From positions 4,816,501 through 4,880,500 of the forward strand of contig NZ_CP029608.1 of NCBI RefSeq assembly GCF_003352185.1: 64,000 bases of DNA, in the 5' to 3' direction. The stretch comes from Pseudomonas kribbensis. Lineage in GTDB: Bacteria > Pseudomonadota > Gammaproteobacteria > Pseudomonadales > Pseudomonadaceae. Shown here piece by piece: positions 47,063 through 56,684 of the stretch; positions within the stretch are counted from its first letter, which is position 1, and each line of letters starts with the position of its first letter. The notes under the pieces were generated by a model, which saw only the letters and a program-made list of their open reading frames with translations, was not told the origin of the DNA and did not search any database. The position numbers and the translations under genes were made by a program.

Positions 47063-47710
47063 TCAGCGCCCCGGCTCATCATTCCATAGATATTTATGCA
47101 GCTGCAGTTGCAACCGCACTGGCAGGTTATCCGCCACCACCCAGTCCGCCAGATCCCTTGCGTTCAGGTCATGGTGACTTGGAGAAAACAGGACTTCGCC
47201 GGCACGCCGGTCAAGCCCGTACTGGATCAGTTTGGATACCGCCCAGTCATAGTCGTCCCGCGAGCAGATGACAAACTTCACCTGATCGTTGGGCGTCAGC
47301 AGTTCGATGTTCTCGTAACGGTTACGATGGGCTTCTTTCGAATCGGGCGTCTTCAGATCGACAACCCGACTGACCCGCGGATCAACCGCTGAAATGTCGA
47401 GGGCGCCGCTGGTTTCCAGCGAGACTTCGTAGCCGGCATCGCACAATTGCTTGAGCAAAGGGATGGCATTGGGCTGTGCCAGCGGCTCACCGCCAGTGAC
47501 ACAAACGTAGCGCGGGCGAAACCCGGCCACTTGCTCGAGGATGTCGTCGAGTGTACGAATGGTGCCACCGCTGAACGCGTAGGCACTGTCGCAGTATTGG
47601 CAACGCAACGGGCAACCGGTCAGGCGCACAAAAACAGTGGGCAGCCCGGCAGTCCGCGTTTCCCCCTGCAACGAGTAGAAAACTTCGGTGATTCTCAATG
47701 TGTCTTGCAT
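47063..47710 (-). CDS. queE: 7-carboxy-7-deazaguanine synthase QueE
   Basis: Radical SAM enzyme of 215 residues that makes 7-carboxy-7-deazaguanine from 6-carboxytetrahydropterin. The cluster motif is [15 protein letters not shown], the SAM/substrate region contains [13 protein letters not shown], and [11 protein letters not shown] is the conserved N-terminus. I prefer the ATG of [11 protein letters not shown]; a GTG three codons upstream (MATMQ) is possible and neither has a strong ribosome site. It is followed directly by queC. Confidence 0.93.
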   Translation of the reverse strand: MQDTLRITEVFYSLQGETRTAGLPTVFVRLTGCPLRCQYCDSAYAFSGGTIRTLDDILEQVAGFRPRYVCVTGGEPLAQPNAIPLLKQLCDAGYEVSLETSGALDISAVDPRVSRVVDLKTPDSKEAHRNRYENIELLTPNDQVKFVICSRDDYDWAVSKLIQYGLDRRAGEVLFSPSHHDLNARDLADWVVADNLPVRLQLQLHKYLWNDEPGR

Positions 47711-47830
47711 AGTCGCCACGGGCGTAACAGCTAAACAGGCTGTCCGCCTCCGTCAGGCACTTCAGGCAACCCCGCCAACGCGTAGATCACCAGAAGCGTG
47801 TTTCATAAAAGGGCGTGAATTCTAACGAAA

Positions 47831-47853
47831 AAACCCGCGACAAGCGCGGGTTT
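47831..47853 (-). terminator. Terminator after cpoB
   Basis: AAACCCGCG, 5-base loop, CGCGGGTTT, with six T residues in all at the minus-strand 3' side, 23 bp after cpoB. It should end the tol-pal-cpoB transcript. Confidence 0.88.
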
Positions 47854-47875
47854 CTTCCAAACGGGTCAAACACAC

Positions 47876-48709
47876 TTACATGCGTTGCAGATCGCGTTGG
47901 GCCAACTGGGCAGCGGAGGTACCCGGATACTGGGACACCACTTGTTGCAGAATGCCTTTGACCTTGTCGGTGTGACCGAGGCGGCGCTCTACGTCAGCCA
48001 GCTTGTACAGCGAATCCGGCACTTTGGCATGCTTGGGATACAGCTGCGAAACCTTGGCAAAAGCCTGACCTGCACCTTGCAGATCGCCTTTGGCCAGGTT
48101 CACTTCACCCAACCAGTACTGGGCATTGCCCGCGTACTGGCTGTTCGGATATTTACGCAGGAACGCGGCGAAAGCCTGGCTGGCCTTGTCGAAATCCTTG
48201 GCCTTGATCAGGTCGAAGGCTGCATCGTAATACAGCTTTTCCTTGGCCGGATCAGCCGGTTCGCCACTCGCGGCAGGTGCCTGGGCAGCAGCCCCGGCTC
48301 CAGCAGCGGCACCGGCAGCAGCACTTGCATCGCCACCGGCAGAAGAATTCTCGGGAGTCGCGGCAGGTGCAGCACCGGATCCTATGCGCCGATCAAGATC
48401 CTGGTATCGCTCCAGGGATTCCTGCTTCATGCGCGCAACCTGATTCTGCAGTTCTTCGATCACGCCCTGCTGGCGCGATATCTGATCCTGCATTTGTTGC
48501 AGTTGGTTGAACAGCATGCCTTGTGCCGAGGCAGGGGCCGAAGCCGCTCCCCCGGCATAGGCGCCGTTCGTACCGTAACCTGCAGGCGGATAACTGCTCC
48601 CGCTATTGTTATAACCGGAGTTGTCATCGACCACAGGAACCGCAGCCCACGCCGCAAGCGGCGCGAGGCTGAGAGCCAGAACAGTTACAGCACGACGGCA
48701 CGTTCGCAT
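47876..48709 (-). CDS. cpoB: CpoB (YbgF), Tol-Pal system periplasmic protein
   Basis: Periplasmic protein of 277 residues coordinating peptidoglycan synthesis with outer-membrane constriction. It has a signal peptide (to AWA-AVP, ~23), a coiled coil (~65-100, MLFNQLQQMQDQISRQQGVI), an Ala/Gly/Ser/Pro-rich linker (~112-155), and three TPR repeats to the C-terminus (YYDAAFDLIKAKDFDKASQA, YAGNAQYWLGEVNLAKGD, PDSLYKLADVERRLGHTD). It is 6 bp after pal and ends at a strong terminator. The linker is of low complexity, as in other pseudomonads. Confidence 0.93.
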   Translation of the reverse strand: MRTCRRAVTVLALSLAPLAAWAAVPVVDDNSGYNNSGSSYPPAGYGTNGAYAGGAASAPASAQGMLFNQLQQMQDQISRQQGVIEELQNQVARMKQESLERYQDLDRRIGSGAAPAATPENSSAGGDASAAAGAAAGAGAAAQAPAASGEPADPAKEKLYYDAAFDLIKAKDFDKASQAFAAFLRKYPNSQYAGNAQYWLGEVNLAKGDLQGAGQAFAKVSQLYPKHAKVPDSLYKLADVERRLGHTDKVKGILQQVVSQYPGTSAAQLAQRDLQRM

Positions 48710-48715
48710 ATCGAA

Positions 48716-49213
48716 TTACTTACGCAGTTCGACGCGACGGTTTTGAGCCCAGGACTGCTCGTCGTTGCCGGTAGCAACTGGACGCTCTTCGCCGTAGGAA
48801 ACCAGTTCCAGCTGAGCTGGGGAAACACCTTGCAGTACCAGGTAGCGCTGAACGGCTTTCGCACGACGCTCGCCCAGTGCCATGTTGTACTCACGAGTAC
48901 CACGTTCGTCGGTGTTGCCTTCCAGAACAACGCGAGCGCCGTTTGCTTTCAGGTCTTTGGCGTGAACGTCCAGAGCGCGCATGGCTTCTGGCTTCAGGTC
49001 CGAGCTGTCGTATTCGAAGTAGAAGGTGGTGATTGCGCGCAGAGCAGCTTCTTCGCTCAGGGAACCGTCAACGGCACCAGTGTTTGCGCCGTAACCAGCG
49101 TTTGGATCAACAGCGCCTTCACCGGCGTTGTCGCCGCCTTTGGACGAGCAACCTACAGCTACAGCCATGGCCAGAGCCAGCGCAGCAAATTTACCAAACT
49201 TCAGCATTTCCAT
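48716..49213 (-). CDS. pal: Peptidoglycan-associated lipoprotein Pal (OprL)
   Basis: Outer-membrane lipoprotein of 165 residues linking to peptidoglycan. The lipobox ends at Cys22 (AVAVGC-SSK); the next residues are not Asp, so Lol export to the outer membrane is expected. The OmpA-like domain (~60-160) has [23 protein letters not shown] and GERRAKAV for diaminopimelate binding. AGGAG is 7 bases before the ATG. It is known as oprL in P. aeruginosa and lies between tolB and cpoB. Confidence 0.96.
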   Translation of the reverse strand: MEMLKFGKFAALALAMAVAVGCSSKGGDNAGEGAVDPNAGYGANTGAVDGSLSEEAALRAITTFYFEYDSSDLKPEAMRALDVHAKDLKANGARVVLEGNTDERGTREYNMALGERRAKAVQRYLVLQGVSPAQLELVSYGEERPVATGNDEQSWAQNRRVELRK

Positions 49214-49265
49214 CGTGAAACTCCTAATGAACCCCAGTGTGTTAAGTAAAACGTGTAGCGCCCGC

Positions 49266-50567
49266 TCACTTCAGGTAAGGGGACCAGGACGGTTCTCTGA
49301 CTTCGCCTTGAGCGGTAGGAAGCGGGAGCCTAACGCGTCCATTAATGGACACGAGCATCAAGACTCCCCGGCCCTGTTGGCGGGTGGCGTAGATTACCAT
49401 GGTGCCGTTGGGCGCAACAGTAGGCGACTCGTCCAGAGTGCTATCAGTGAGGATTTTTACACTTCCGCGCTGCAAATCCTGAGCCGCCACTTTGAAATTG
49501 GTGAAACCGTCCTGACGATGGATCATCACCAGGGTCTTTTCATCAGCCGACAGCTTCGGGTTGGCGTTGTAGTTGCCCACGAACGTCACACGCTCGGCAC
49601 CACCGCCATTGGCGCTGGTCTTGTAGATCTGCGGCTTGCCGCCACGGTCGGAAGTGAAGTAGATGGTCGAGCCATCCTTGCCCCAGTACGGTTCGGTGTT
49701 GATGCCGGGACCGGCGGTCACACGAGTGATCTGGCGCGAACCGAGGTTCATCACGTAGATGTCCGGGTTACCGTCCTTCGACAGTACGAACGCCAGGCGA
49801 TTGCCATCCGGCGACCAGGCCGGGGCACCGTTCAGGCCTTCGAAGTTGGTGATCTGCTCACGGCGACCGGTGTCGATGTTCTGCATGAAGATGCGCGGAC
49901 GCTTCTGCTCGAACGATACATAGGCAATACGCTTGCCGTCCGGTGCAAAACGCGGCGACAGGATCGGCTCGCGCGATTGCAGCAGAGTCACGGCGCGGGC
50001 ACCGTCATAGTCCGAACGCTGCAGGGTGTAACGGGTGTTCTTCTCGGAGAAGCGTTCAGCCGTCACGTACAGCAGGCGAGTCGAGAACGCACCGTCGATA
50101 CCGGTCAGTTTCTGGAACGACTGGTCAGAGATGAAGTGCGCCATGTCCCGTATTTGCTCGGTCGTACCGGAAACACTGCCGTCCGCCACTTTCTGCTCGG
50201 TGGCAACGTTGAACAACGCCCACTGAACCTGCAGGCGACCACCGGCCGGCGTGATGTTGCCGACCATCATGTACTGGGCACCTACAGCCTTCCAGTCACG
50301 GAAGATGATTTCGCTCGGCTGGCTTGGCTGGCTGATCATGTTCTGTTTTGGAATCGGCGAGTAATAACCCGAGTTCCGCAGGTCGTTGCCAATGATTTCA
50401 GCCATGTCATCCGGCAGGACGGCACCGCCCTGGAAACCGAACGGTACGACGGCGATCGGAGTCGCCCGATCGCTGCCGCTGGTGACCAGAATGTTCTTTT
50501 CATCCGCCATCGCGATCCCTGCCATGCAGCAGATCACGACCAGCATTCCTCGAAGAAGGTTTCTCAC
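49266..50567 (-). CDS. tolB: TolB periplasmic beta-propeller
   Basis: A 433-residue periplasmic protein joining TolA to Pal. The signal peptide runs to IAMA-DEK (~21), then an N-terminal alpha/beta domain and a six-bladed WD40-like propeller with repeats such as [31 protein letters not shown] and [15 protein letters not shown]. Its start overlaps the tolA stop by 4 bp, giving coupled translation. It ends 52 bp before pal. Confidence 0.95.
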   Translation of the reverse strand: MRNLLRGMLVVICCMAGIAMADEKNILVTSGSDRATPIAVVPFGFQGGAVLPDDMAEIIGNDLRNSGYYSPIPKQNMISQPSQPSEIIFRDWKAVGAQYMMVGNITPAGGRLQVQWALFNVATEQKVADGSVSGTTEQIRDMAHFISDQSFQKLTGIDGAFSTRLLYVTAERFSEKNTRYTLQRSDYDGARAVTLLQSREPILSPRFAPDGKRIAYVSFEQKRPRIFMQNIDTGRREQITNFEGLNGAPAWSPDGNRLAFVLSKDGNPDIYVMNLGSRQITRVTAGPGINTEPYWGKDGSTIYFTSDRGGKPQIYKTSANGGGAERVTFVGNYNANPKLSADEKTLVMIHRQDGFTNFKVAAQDLQRGSVKILTDSTLDESPTVAPNGTMVIYATRQQGRGVLMLVSINGRVRLPLPTAQGEVREPSWSPYLK

Positions 50568-51643
50568 AAGGCTAGATCCTCAGGTGTGAATGTCATCTTG
50601 AATGAACGATACGGAGCGAAATCGCTCGGCTTCATTCCCTGCATTTCCGTCAAACGTCCAATATTCTTGACCGCCGCCACTGCCGACGCATCGAACGGAC
50701 CGTCGCCACTGGACTTGGCCACGCTGACCGTAGTCACCGTACCGTCCGGCAACATGCCGATCTGCAGTACAACCGTCATGCCTTTGCGTGCCGAAGGAGG
50801 ACGTGCCCAACCTTCCGCCGCCCGCGCACGAATCAAGTCATCGAAGCTGCCTGCGGTTTCGTCACCACGTTCATCCGCCAAAGCCTGCTGACGCTCGGTC
50901 TTGTCGGACAGCAGGTCGGCCAGAGCCTGGGCCTTCTTGTCCTCGACCGATTTGCGTGCCGCGTCCTGCGCTTTCTTCTTCGCTGCATCGGCAGCAGCTT
51001 TCTTCTTGGCTTCGTCGGCGACTTTCTTCTTCGCCTCTTCAGCCTCGGCTTTCTTCTTGGCGTCTTCGGCGGCTTTCTTCTTCGCGTCTTCGACGATTTT
51101 CTTCTTGGCTTCTTCAGCGGCCTCTTTCTTGGCCTCTTCTTCAGCAGCCTTCTTGGCTTCTTCTTCAGCTTTCTTCTTGGCTATATCAGCCAATTGTTTC
51201 TCTTCTGCCTTCTTGGCTTCGGCGGCTTTCTTCGCGTCTTCGGCTTTCTTGGCTTCGTCAGCCTTCTTCGCCTGTTCCGCTTTCTTCGCCTCATCGGCCT
51301 TCTTGGCTTCCTCGGCCTTTTGAGCCGCTTCTTCTTTCTTTTGTTCCGCAGCCTTCACCGCTTCCTGCTCGACCTTTTTCTGCTCCATCTGCTCGACTTC
51401 GGTCTGGCGCGCGGCGGATTTCTTCGCCTCACCCGCAATCTTCTGATTGGTCTGGGTGGTTGCCTGACTTTTCGATTTCAGCTGGTAAAGGGTCGCCTGG
51501 ACAATCGGCTTGGCCGGCGGCAGCTCCGGTGTCATGGCGAAACTGACGAACAGCATGCCGAACACCAGCACGTGCAAGCCAATCGCCCAGACACTGGGCC
51601 AGAAGTAGCTTTCCGAGGCGGACGGCTCTCGCTGTTGCTGCAT
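50564..51643 (-). CDS. tolA: TolA energy-transducing protein
   Basis: Inner-membrane protein of 359 residues: one N-terminal membrane helix (~13-35, [18 protein letters not shown]), a very long Ala/Lys/Glu-rich helical arm (~65-260, repeats of the type [12 protein letters not shown]), and a C-terminal domain (~270-359) that binds TolB and colicin-like proteins. It couples proton flow through TolQR to the outer membrane. Its start overlaps tolR by one base (TGATG). The arm repeats explain the local purine-rich, low-complexity DNA at about 50900-51400. Confidence 0.95.
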   Translation of the reverse strand: MQQQREPSASESYFWPSVWAIGLHVLVFGMLFVSFAMTPELPPAKPIVQATLYQLKSKSQATTQTNQKIAGEAKKSAARQTEVEQMEQKKVEQEAVKAAEQKKEEAAQKAEEAKKADEAKKAEQAKKADEAKKAEDAKKAAEAKKAEEKQLADIAKKKAEEEAKKAAEEEAKKEAAEEAKKKIVEDAKKKAAEDAKKKAEAEEAKKKVADEAKKKAAADAAKKKAQDAARKSVEDKKAQALADLLSDKTERQQALADERGDETAGSFDDLIRARAAEGWARPPSARKGMTVVLQIGMLPDGTVTTVSVAKSSGDGPFDASAVAAVKNIGRLTEMQGMKPSDFAPYRSFKMTFTPEDLAL

Positions 51644-52104
51644 CAGGGGGCCTCGGTGATCAAGCCAACATTACCGACCCCGGCTTTCTGCAACCCGCCC
51701 ATGGCACCCATGACGGAGCCATAATCGACGGACTTGTCGCCACGGATGAAGACCTGGGTGCGCTTGCCGCCTTCAGTGCCGGCGCGAATGATCTTGGTCA
51801 CCGCGTCGGTCATCTGTGGCAGGGTCATGGCCCGGTCCTGTTGCTTCTCGGTGTCGACTTCGCTGCCAAGGTTCCAGTAGTAGGTCTTGTCAGCCTTGAT
51901 CGAAATGGTCAGCACCTGGGTGTTGTTGTCCTGCGGCAAGGCTTCGCTGGAAACCTTGGGCAGATCCACTTTCACGCCCTGATTGAGCATCGGCGCAGTC
52001 ACCATGAAGATGACCAGCAGCACCAGCATCACGTCGATGTAAGGCACTACGTTCATCTCGGCGACCGGCTTGCGCTTGTGTCGGGCTCGAGTGATTAAAG
52101 CCAT
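51643..52104 (-). CDS. tolR: TolR, ExbD-family stator protein
   Basis: A 153-residue inner-membrane protein with one membrane helix (~24-41, DVMLVLLVIFMVTAPML) carrying the proton-relay Asp24, and a periplasmic domain. The N-terminus RKPVAEMNVVPYIDVMLVLL is the family signature. It is 14 bp after tolQ and shares a TGATG overlap with tolA. With TolQ it forms the proton channel that drives TolA. Confidence 0.95.
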   Translation of the reverse strand: MALITRARHKRKPVAEMNVVPYIDVMLVLLVIFMVTAPMLNQGVKVDLPKVSSEALPQDNNTQVLTISIKADKTYYWNLGSEVDTEKQQDRAMTLPQMTDAVTKIIRAGTEGGKRTQVFIRGDKSVDYGSVMGAMGGLQKAGVGNVGLITEAP

Positions 52105-52118
52105 CGGTAAATACCTGC

Positions 52119-52814
52119 TTATTCTTCGCTGGTGTGCACTTTGCGGTGCAGGATCGCCTGGAATTCATCGGCGAAGGTGTAGTAGCGGCTCAGCAAGGTT
52201 TCACTGCGGGCAGAGAAACGGTTGTAAGCGATAACGGCCGGGATCGCGGCGAACAGGCCGATCGCGGTGGCGATCAGGGCTTCGGCGATACCTGGGGCCA
52301 CAGTGGCCAGGGTGGCTTGTTGTGCACTGGCCAGACCACGGAAGGAGTTCATGATCCCCCACACGGTACCGAACAGACCGATGTACGGGCTGACCGAACC
52401 GACGGTGGCGAGGAACGGCAGGCTTTGCTCGAGTTTCTCTTCCTCGCGGGAGATCGCTACGCGCATGGCACGGGCCACGCCTTCCATGACCGCTTCAGGG
52501 TCAACGCCCGGCTGCTGGCGCAGACGCGAGAATTCCTTGAAACCGGCACGGAAGATCTGCTCGACGCCCGAGTCCGGATCCGGGTTGCTGCCGGCCTGGC
52601 GGTACAGTTTGGACAGGTCGATACCCGACCAGAAGCGCTCCTCGAAGCTCTCCAGGGCACGTCGACCGGCGCGCAGCAGATTGCTGCGCTGAAAGATCAT
52701 GATCCATGAGGTCACCGATGCGGCTACCAGGGTCAACATTACCAACTGCACCACGATGCTGGCATTGCTGACCAGGCTCCACATGGAGGAATGGTCGACG
52801 ACGTTAGCTTCCAC
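52119..52814 (-). CDS. tolQ: TolQ, MotA/ExbB-family proton channel
   Basis: Inner-membrane protein of 231 residues with three membrane helices: ~12-35 ([20 protein letters not shown]), ~130-155 ([24 protein letters not shown]) and ~170-195 ([23 protein letters not shown]). [10 protein letters not shown] and the [12 protein letters not shown] stretch are diagnostic. Its start overlaps ybgC by 11 bp. Order ybgC-tolQ-tolR-tolA-tolB-pal-cpoB is the standard gammaproteobacterial one. Confidence 0.96.
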   Translation of the reverse strand: MEANVVDHSSMWSLVSNASIVVQLVMLTLVAASVTSWIMIFQRSNLLRAGRRALESFEERFWSGIDLSKLYRQAGSNPDPDSGVEQIFRAGFKEFSRLRQQPGVDPEAVMEGVARAMRVAISREEEKLEQSLPFLATVGSVSPYIGLFGTVWGIMNSFRGLASAQQATLATVAPGIAEALIATAIGLFAAIPAVIAYNRFSARSETLLSRYYTFADEFQAILHRKVHTSEE

Positions 52815-53271
52815 GCTTTATCTCCTGCTTCAAGTGTGTACCCGTGCCGACCGCGTCGGCGAAAGCCGCACGCAAGTCTTCGGGAAGGGCCCGGGGTTTC
52901 AAACTGTTAGTGCGCACACAGGCCACCAGAAACTGCCCCTCACAGAGCAGCACATTATCCGTTGCCCGCCTGACCTGCTGTCGAAAGCGCAGGCTGGCAC
53001 GGTTCAATTCGATTACATCAGCGCTTACCAGCAGTTCGTCGTCCAGTCGCGCCGGCGCGTGATATCGCGCTTCGCTGGAGTGCACGACGAACAACAGGTC
53101 CTCCCCTGCCAGCGCCGACTGGGCAAAGCCCAGCTCCCGGAGCCGCTCGGTTCGAGCCCGTTCCATAAACTTGAGGTAATTAACGTAATACACGATGCCG
53201 CCCGCATCGGTGTCCTCGTAATAAACGCGACAACGATGTGCGAACGGCTCAAGCCCGTTTTGCGCGCGCAT
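52804..53271 (-). CDS. ybgC: Tol-Pal associated acyl-CoA thioesterase YbgC
   Basis: Cytosolic hotdog-fold thioesterase of 155 residues. The catalytic segment is [26 protein letters not shown] split by the conserved aspartate in EDTDAGG. It starts the ybgC-tolQRAB-pal-cpoB operon and overlaps tolQ by 11 bp. Its in vivo substrate is not settled; members act on short acyl-CoA or acyl-ACP and may link to phospholipid synthesis. Confidence 0.92.
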   Translation of the reverse strand: MRAQNGLEPFAHRCRVYYEDTDAGGIVYYVNYLKFMERARTERLRELGFAQSALAGEDLLFVVHSSEARYHAPARLDDELLVSADVIELNRASLRFRQQVRRATDNVLLCEGQFLVACVRTNSLKPRALPEDLRAAFADAVGTGTHLKQEIKRGS

Positions 53272-53398
53272 ACTCTAGTGCTTACTCCTCGGGTTGCCAA
53301 TCCGGCCAGGCAACTGTTTTTCATAGTTCGAAGGCTTTACCGCAAAAGTACCGTCCTGAGACAGTACAAACGCTGAATAAATCGCCAATAAATGTGTA

Positions 53399-54460
53399 TC
53401 AATCGTCCACGGCATCGAGAAACTCGTCTGCCACGGGCATTTCGCCCATTCGTGACGGAATGTTTAAACCAAAATGCAGATACGCGTGCCGGGTCACCAC
53501 CCTGCCCCGCGGCGTACGCATGATGTAGCCCTGCTGAATCAGATACGGCTCCAGCACGTCTTCGATGGTGTGGCGCTCTTCGCTGATTGCAGCCGCCAGA
53601 CTGTCGATGCCGACAGGCCCGCCATCGAACTTCTCGATCATGGTCAACAGCAATCGCCGGTCCTGATGATCGAAGCCGTGTTCATCGACATCCAGCAGAT
53701 TCAGTGCCAGGTCGGCAACGGATTTGGTGATATGCCCCTTGGCCCGGACTTCGGCGAAATCCCGCACCCGGCGCAACAGCCGGTTGGCGATCCGCGGTGT
53801 GCCACGGGCACGACGGGCAATCTCGAAAGAGCCTTCCGGATCCAGCGGCAGGCCGAGGATGTTTGCCGAACGGCTGACAATCGTCGCCAGGTCTGCGGTG
53901 CTGTAGAACTCGAGACGCTGGACAATCCCGAAACGGTCACGCAGCGGATTGGTCAGCATCCCCGCCCGCGTCGTCGCGCCAACGAGGGTGAATGGCGGTA
54001 GATCAAGCTTGATCGAACGCGCTGCCGGCCCCTCACCGATCATGATGTCGAGCTGGAAGTCTTCCATCGCCGGGTACAGCACTTCTTCGACGATCGGCGA
54101 CAGACGATGGATTTCATCGATGAACAACACATCGTGCGGTTCAAGGTTGGTCAACAGCGCGGCCAGATCCCCCGGCCGTTCGAGCACCGGGCCCGACGTA
54201 CTCTTGATCGACACGCCCATTTCCTGGGCAATGATGTTGGCCAGGGTGGTCTTGCCCAACCCCGGCGGGCCGAAGATCAGGGTGTGGTCGAGGGATTCGC
54301 TACGGCCGCGGGCGGCCTGGATAAACAGTTCCATCTGCTCGCGAACGGTCGGCTGGCCAATGTATTCGGCCAGACTGACGGGACGTATCGCCCGATCCTG
54401 GACTTCTTCGCGCTCACGCGGACTGTGCGTGGCGGCGATCAGACGATCAGCTTCAATCAC
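53399..54460 (-). CDS. ruvB: Holliday junction helicase subunit RuvB
   Basis: AAA+ motor of 353 residues driving branch migration with RuvA. The Walker A motif is [10 protein letters not shown], Walker B/sensor is [10 protein letters not shown], the arginine-finger region is [16 protein letters not shown], and a C-terminal winged helix follows. It starts with GTG directly after the ruvA stop (TAAGTG), so it is coupled. It ends the ruvC-ruvA-ruvB cluster. Confidence 0.97.
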   Translation of the reverse strand: MIEADRLIAATHSPREREEVQDRAIRPVSLAEYIGQPTVREQMELFIQAARGRSESLDHTLIFGPPGLGKTTLANIIAQEMGVSIKSTSGPVLERPGDLAALLTNLEPHDVLFIDEIHRLSPIVEEVLYPAMEDFQLDIMIGEGPAARSIKLDLPPFTLVGATTRAGMLTNPLRDRFGIVQRLEFYSTADLATIVSRSANILGLPLDPEGSFEIARRARGTPRIANRLLRRVRDFAEVRAKGHITKSVADLALNLLDVDEHGFDHQDRRLLLTMIEKFDGGPVGIDSLAAAISEERHTIEDVLEPYLIQQGYIMRTPRGRVVTRHAYLHFGLNIPSRMGEMPVADEFLDAVDD

Positions 54461-55069
54461 TTAAATCATTCCCTTCAGGGCGCGTCGGATCATGTCTTCA
54501 CTGCTCAAGCCTTTCTCCTTGATCGCGGAAATCGCCTTGCTCGCTTCCTGTGGCTTGTAGCCCAGGGAAATCAGCGCGCTGACCGCGTCGTTCTCGGCGG
54601 TATTGACCGGTGCCGGGCCGTCCGGCTGGTTCGGTACCAGCGCAAACATGGCCGGCGAGGTTTCCCACGCCTTGAAGCGGTCCTTGAGTTCGACCAGCAG
54701 ACGCTCGGCGGTTTTCTTGCCCACACCCGGCACTTTGGTCAGCGCCGAGGTGTCCTGGGACTGCACGCAACGGATCAGCTCATCGACTTCCAGACTCGAC
54801 ATCAAGGCCAGGGCCAGTTTCGGGCCCACACCATTGAGACGGATCAACTCGCGAAAAAAGTCTCGCTCACGCTTGCCAGCGAAACCATAGAGTAACTGCG
54901 CGTCTTCACGTACGACCAAATGGGTGTGCAAGGTCAGCGGTTCACCGACCGACGGCAGGCGATACAGGGTGGTCATGGGCACTTCCAGCTCATACCCGAG
55001 GCCGTTTACATCCAGAATCAGGTGCGGCGGCTGTTTTTCAGCGAGGGTGCCGCGCAAGCGTCCAATCAC
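54461..55069 (-). CDS. ruvA: Holliday junction DNA-binding protein RuvA
   Basis: A 202-residue protein that forms the tetramer holding the Holliday junction. The N-terminal OB fold begins [31 protein letters not shown], two helix-hairpin-helix motifs follow ([13 protein letters not shown] and [13 protein letters not shown]), and the C-terminal domain III ([14 protein letters not shown]) binds RuvB. It directly abuts ruvB and lies 114 bp after ruvC. Confidence 0.97.
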   Translation of the reverse strand: MIGRLRGTLAEKQPPHLILDVNGLGYELEVPMTTLYRLPSVGEPLTLHTHLVVREDAQLLYGFAGKRERDFFRELIRLNGVGPKLALALMSSLEVDELIRCVQSQDTSALTKVPGVGKKTAERLLVELKDRFKAWETSPAMFALVPNQPDGPAPVNTAENDAVSALISLGYKPQEASKAISAIKEKGLSSEDMIRRALKGMI

Positions 55070-55183
55070 GTTTCAGATCCTTGAGCGTTGGCCAGCCGTG
55101 GGCTGGCGACAAAACGGAATACGGATTCGGGCCGACGACCCAGGCACAAAATCCGTATACCGGAAAATTGATTGCTGATGCTA

Positions 55184-55708
55184 TCAGAGACGCAGGCGCC
55201 CGCCACGACTGCGTGCGGTTCCCAGACCATGGGGCAACAGGCTGGAACGGGTGTGCGCATGGCAAATGGCAATGGCCAGGGCGTCCGAGGCATCGATTTG
55301 TGGCTTGCTGGTCAGTTTGAGCATGTGCATGACCATCATCTGCACCTGCTCTTTATTGGCTGCACCGGTGCCGACCACGGCCTGCTTGACCTGGGTTGCC
55401 GTGTACTCGGCAATTTCCAGGCTCTCTTCGGCCCCCGCAACGATCGCGGCCCCACGGGCCTGCCCGAGCTTCAGCGCCGAGTCGGCGTTTTTCGCCATGA
55501 ACACCTTTTCGATGCCCATGGTCACCGGACCGTAGGTCTGGATGATTTCCCGCACGCCGCGATAGACGATCTGCAGACGCTCATGCAACTCGCCGGCGCC
55601 GGTACGAATGCAGCCGGAAGCCACGTAGACACAACCACGCCCGGTATCGCGTACCACGCCATATCCGGTGATGCGCGAACCGGGGTCGATACCAAGAATT
55701 AAAGTCAT
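55184..55708 (-). CDS. ruvC: Crossover junction endonuclease RuvC
   Basis: Resolves Holliday junctions; 174 residues. The RNase H-like catalytic acids are Asp8 ([14 protein letters not shown]), the glutamate in [11 protein letters not shown], and the aspartates in [15 protein letters not shown] start at the ATG of [10 protein letters not shown]; the longer reading frame runs back into a palindrome and is not RuvC-like. It precedes ruvAB. Confidence 0.95.
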   Translation of the reverse strand: MTLILGIDPGSRITGYGVVRDTGRGCVYVASGCIRTGAGELHERLQIVYRGVREIIQTYGPVTMGIEKVFMAKNADSALKLGQARGAAIVAGAEESLEIAEYTATQVKQAVVGTGAANKEQVQMMVMHMLKLTSKPQIDASDALAIAICHAHTRSSLLPHGLGTARSRGGRLRL

Positions 55709-55739
55709 AAGCCTGCAGGTTCGAAAAAACACAAAAACA

Positions 55740-55794
55740 AATGTGGGAGATTCCATGTTCGAGAGGAACCCTCAAACATGAAATCTCCCACATT
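55740..55794. repeat. Long imperfect palindrome between yebC and ruvC
   Basis: AATGTGGGAGATT and AATCTCCCACATT form a perfect 13-bp outer stem, continued by CATGTT/AACATG and GAG/CTC. The TGTGGGAG start recalls REP units. There is no T tract; it may be a REP-derived element acting as a transcript 3' end after yebC. Confidence 0.65.
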
Positions 55795-55809
55795 GAAGCC
55801 TAGCCGTTA

Positions 55810-56556
55810 TCAGCCGAGCTGAGCCGCCACGTCTTCCGGAATGTCGGCATTGGAATAGACGTTCTGCACGTCATCCAGATCCTCAAGCATGTCGATCAGC
55901 TTGAGCACCTTCTCCGCGCCTTCCAGATCCAGTTCGGCGCTGGTAGTCGGCTGCATGACGATTTCCGCGTCATCACCCTTGAAACCGGCCGCTTCCAGCG
56001 CGTTTCGCACGGCGTAGAAGCTGGTGAACGAGGTGAACACATCGATCGAGCCGTCTTCATGAGTGACCACGTCGTCGGCATCGGCTTCCAGCGCCGCTTC
56101 GGTCAGCGCATCTTCGTCAACACCTGGCGCAAAGCTGATCTGGCCCTTGCGTTCGAACAGGTAGGCCACCGAACCGTCGGTACCGAGGTTGCCGCCACAC
56201 TTGCTGAACGCGTGGCGCACGGCCGCGGCGGTACGGTTGCGGTTGTCGGTCATGCACTCGACCATCACCGCCACGCCACCCGGGCCGTAACCTTCGTAGG
56301 TCAGTTCTTCAACGTTGTCCGCTTCGGTCGCGCCGGCGCCACGAGCCACCGCACGATCGATGATGTCGCGGCTCATGTTCGCGCCCAGCGCCTTGTCGAG
56401 GGCCAGACGCAGACGCGGGTTGGAACCCGGATCGCCACCGCCCTGACGGGCCGCAACGGTCAGTTCACGGATCCACTTGGTGAAGATCTTGCCTCGTTTG
56501 GCATCCTGACGTTCTTTGCGGTGCTTGATGTTCGCCCACTTGGAATGACCTGCCAT
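55810..56556 (-). CDS. YebC/PmpR family transcriptional or translational regulator
   Basis: Conserved cytosolic protein of 248 residues, TACO1/YebC family. The N-terminus [28 protein letters not shown], split by its basic run, is diagnostic; [20 protein letters not shown] and [15 protein letters not shown] follow. In P. aeruginosa the orthologue at this position is PmpR, described as repressing quinolone-signal regulation; other family members help translation of difficult sequences. The start ATG has GAGCGAGAT upstream. It lies between aspS and ruvC. Confidence 0.92.
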   Translation of the reverse strand: MAGHSKWANIKHRKERQDAKRGKIFTKWIRELTVAARQGGGDPGSNPRLRLALDKALGANMSRDIIDRAVARGAGATEADNVEELTYEGYGPGGVAVMVECMTDNRNRTAAAVRHAFSKCGGNLGTDGSVAYLFERKGQISFAPGVDEDALTEAALEADADDVVTHEDGSIDVFTSFTSFYAVRNALEAAGFKGDDAEIVMQPTTSAELDLEGAEKVLKLIDMLEDLDDVQNVYSNADIPEDVAAQLG

Positions 56557-56645
56557 ATCTCGCTCCGAATTCTCTTTGAAACGTTGCCCGCCGCGCACAT
56601 CGCACAGCCAGCAAACAAAAAATCTCGACCTGCTCTCTATAGAAA

Positions 56646-56672
56646 GAAAAAAGGCGCATCCGAAGATGCGCC
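56646..56672 (-). terminator. Terminator after aspS
   Basis: GGCGCATC, TTCG loop, GATGCGCC followed by a TTTTTTC run on the minus strand, 13 bp past the aspS stop. It separates aspS from yebC. Confidence 0.9.
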
Positions 56673-56684
56673 TTCAGGCCCGTC

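Noticed and set aside
47720..47830. preQ1-type riboswitch for queE/queC
   Set aside because: The region upstream of queE shows no C-rich hairpin with the A-rich tail expected of a preQ1 aptamer.
50900..51400. Low-complexity repeats within tolA considered as tandem repeat DNA or a CRISPR-like array
   Set aside because: They are the Ala/Lys/Glu codon repeats of the TolA helical arm, in frame, with no spacer structure.
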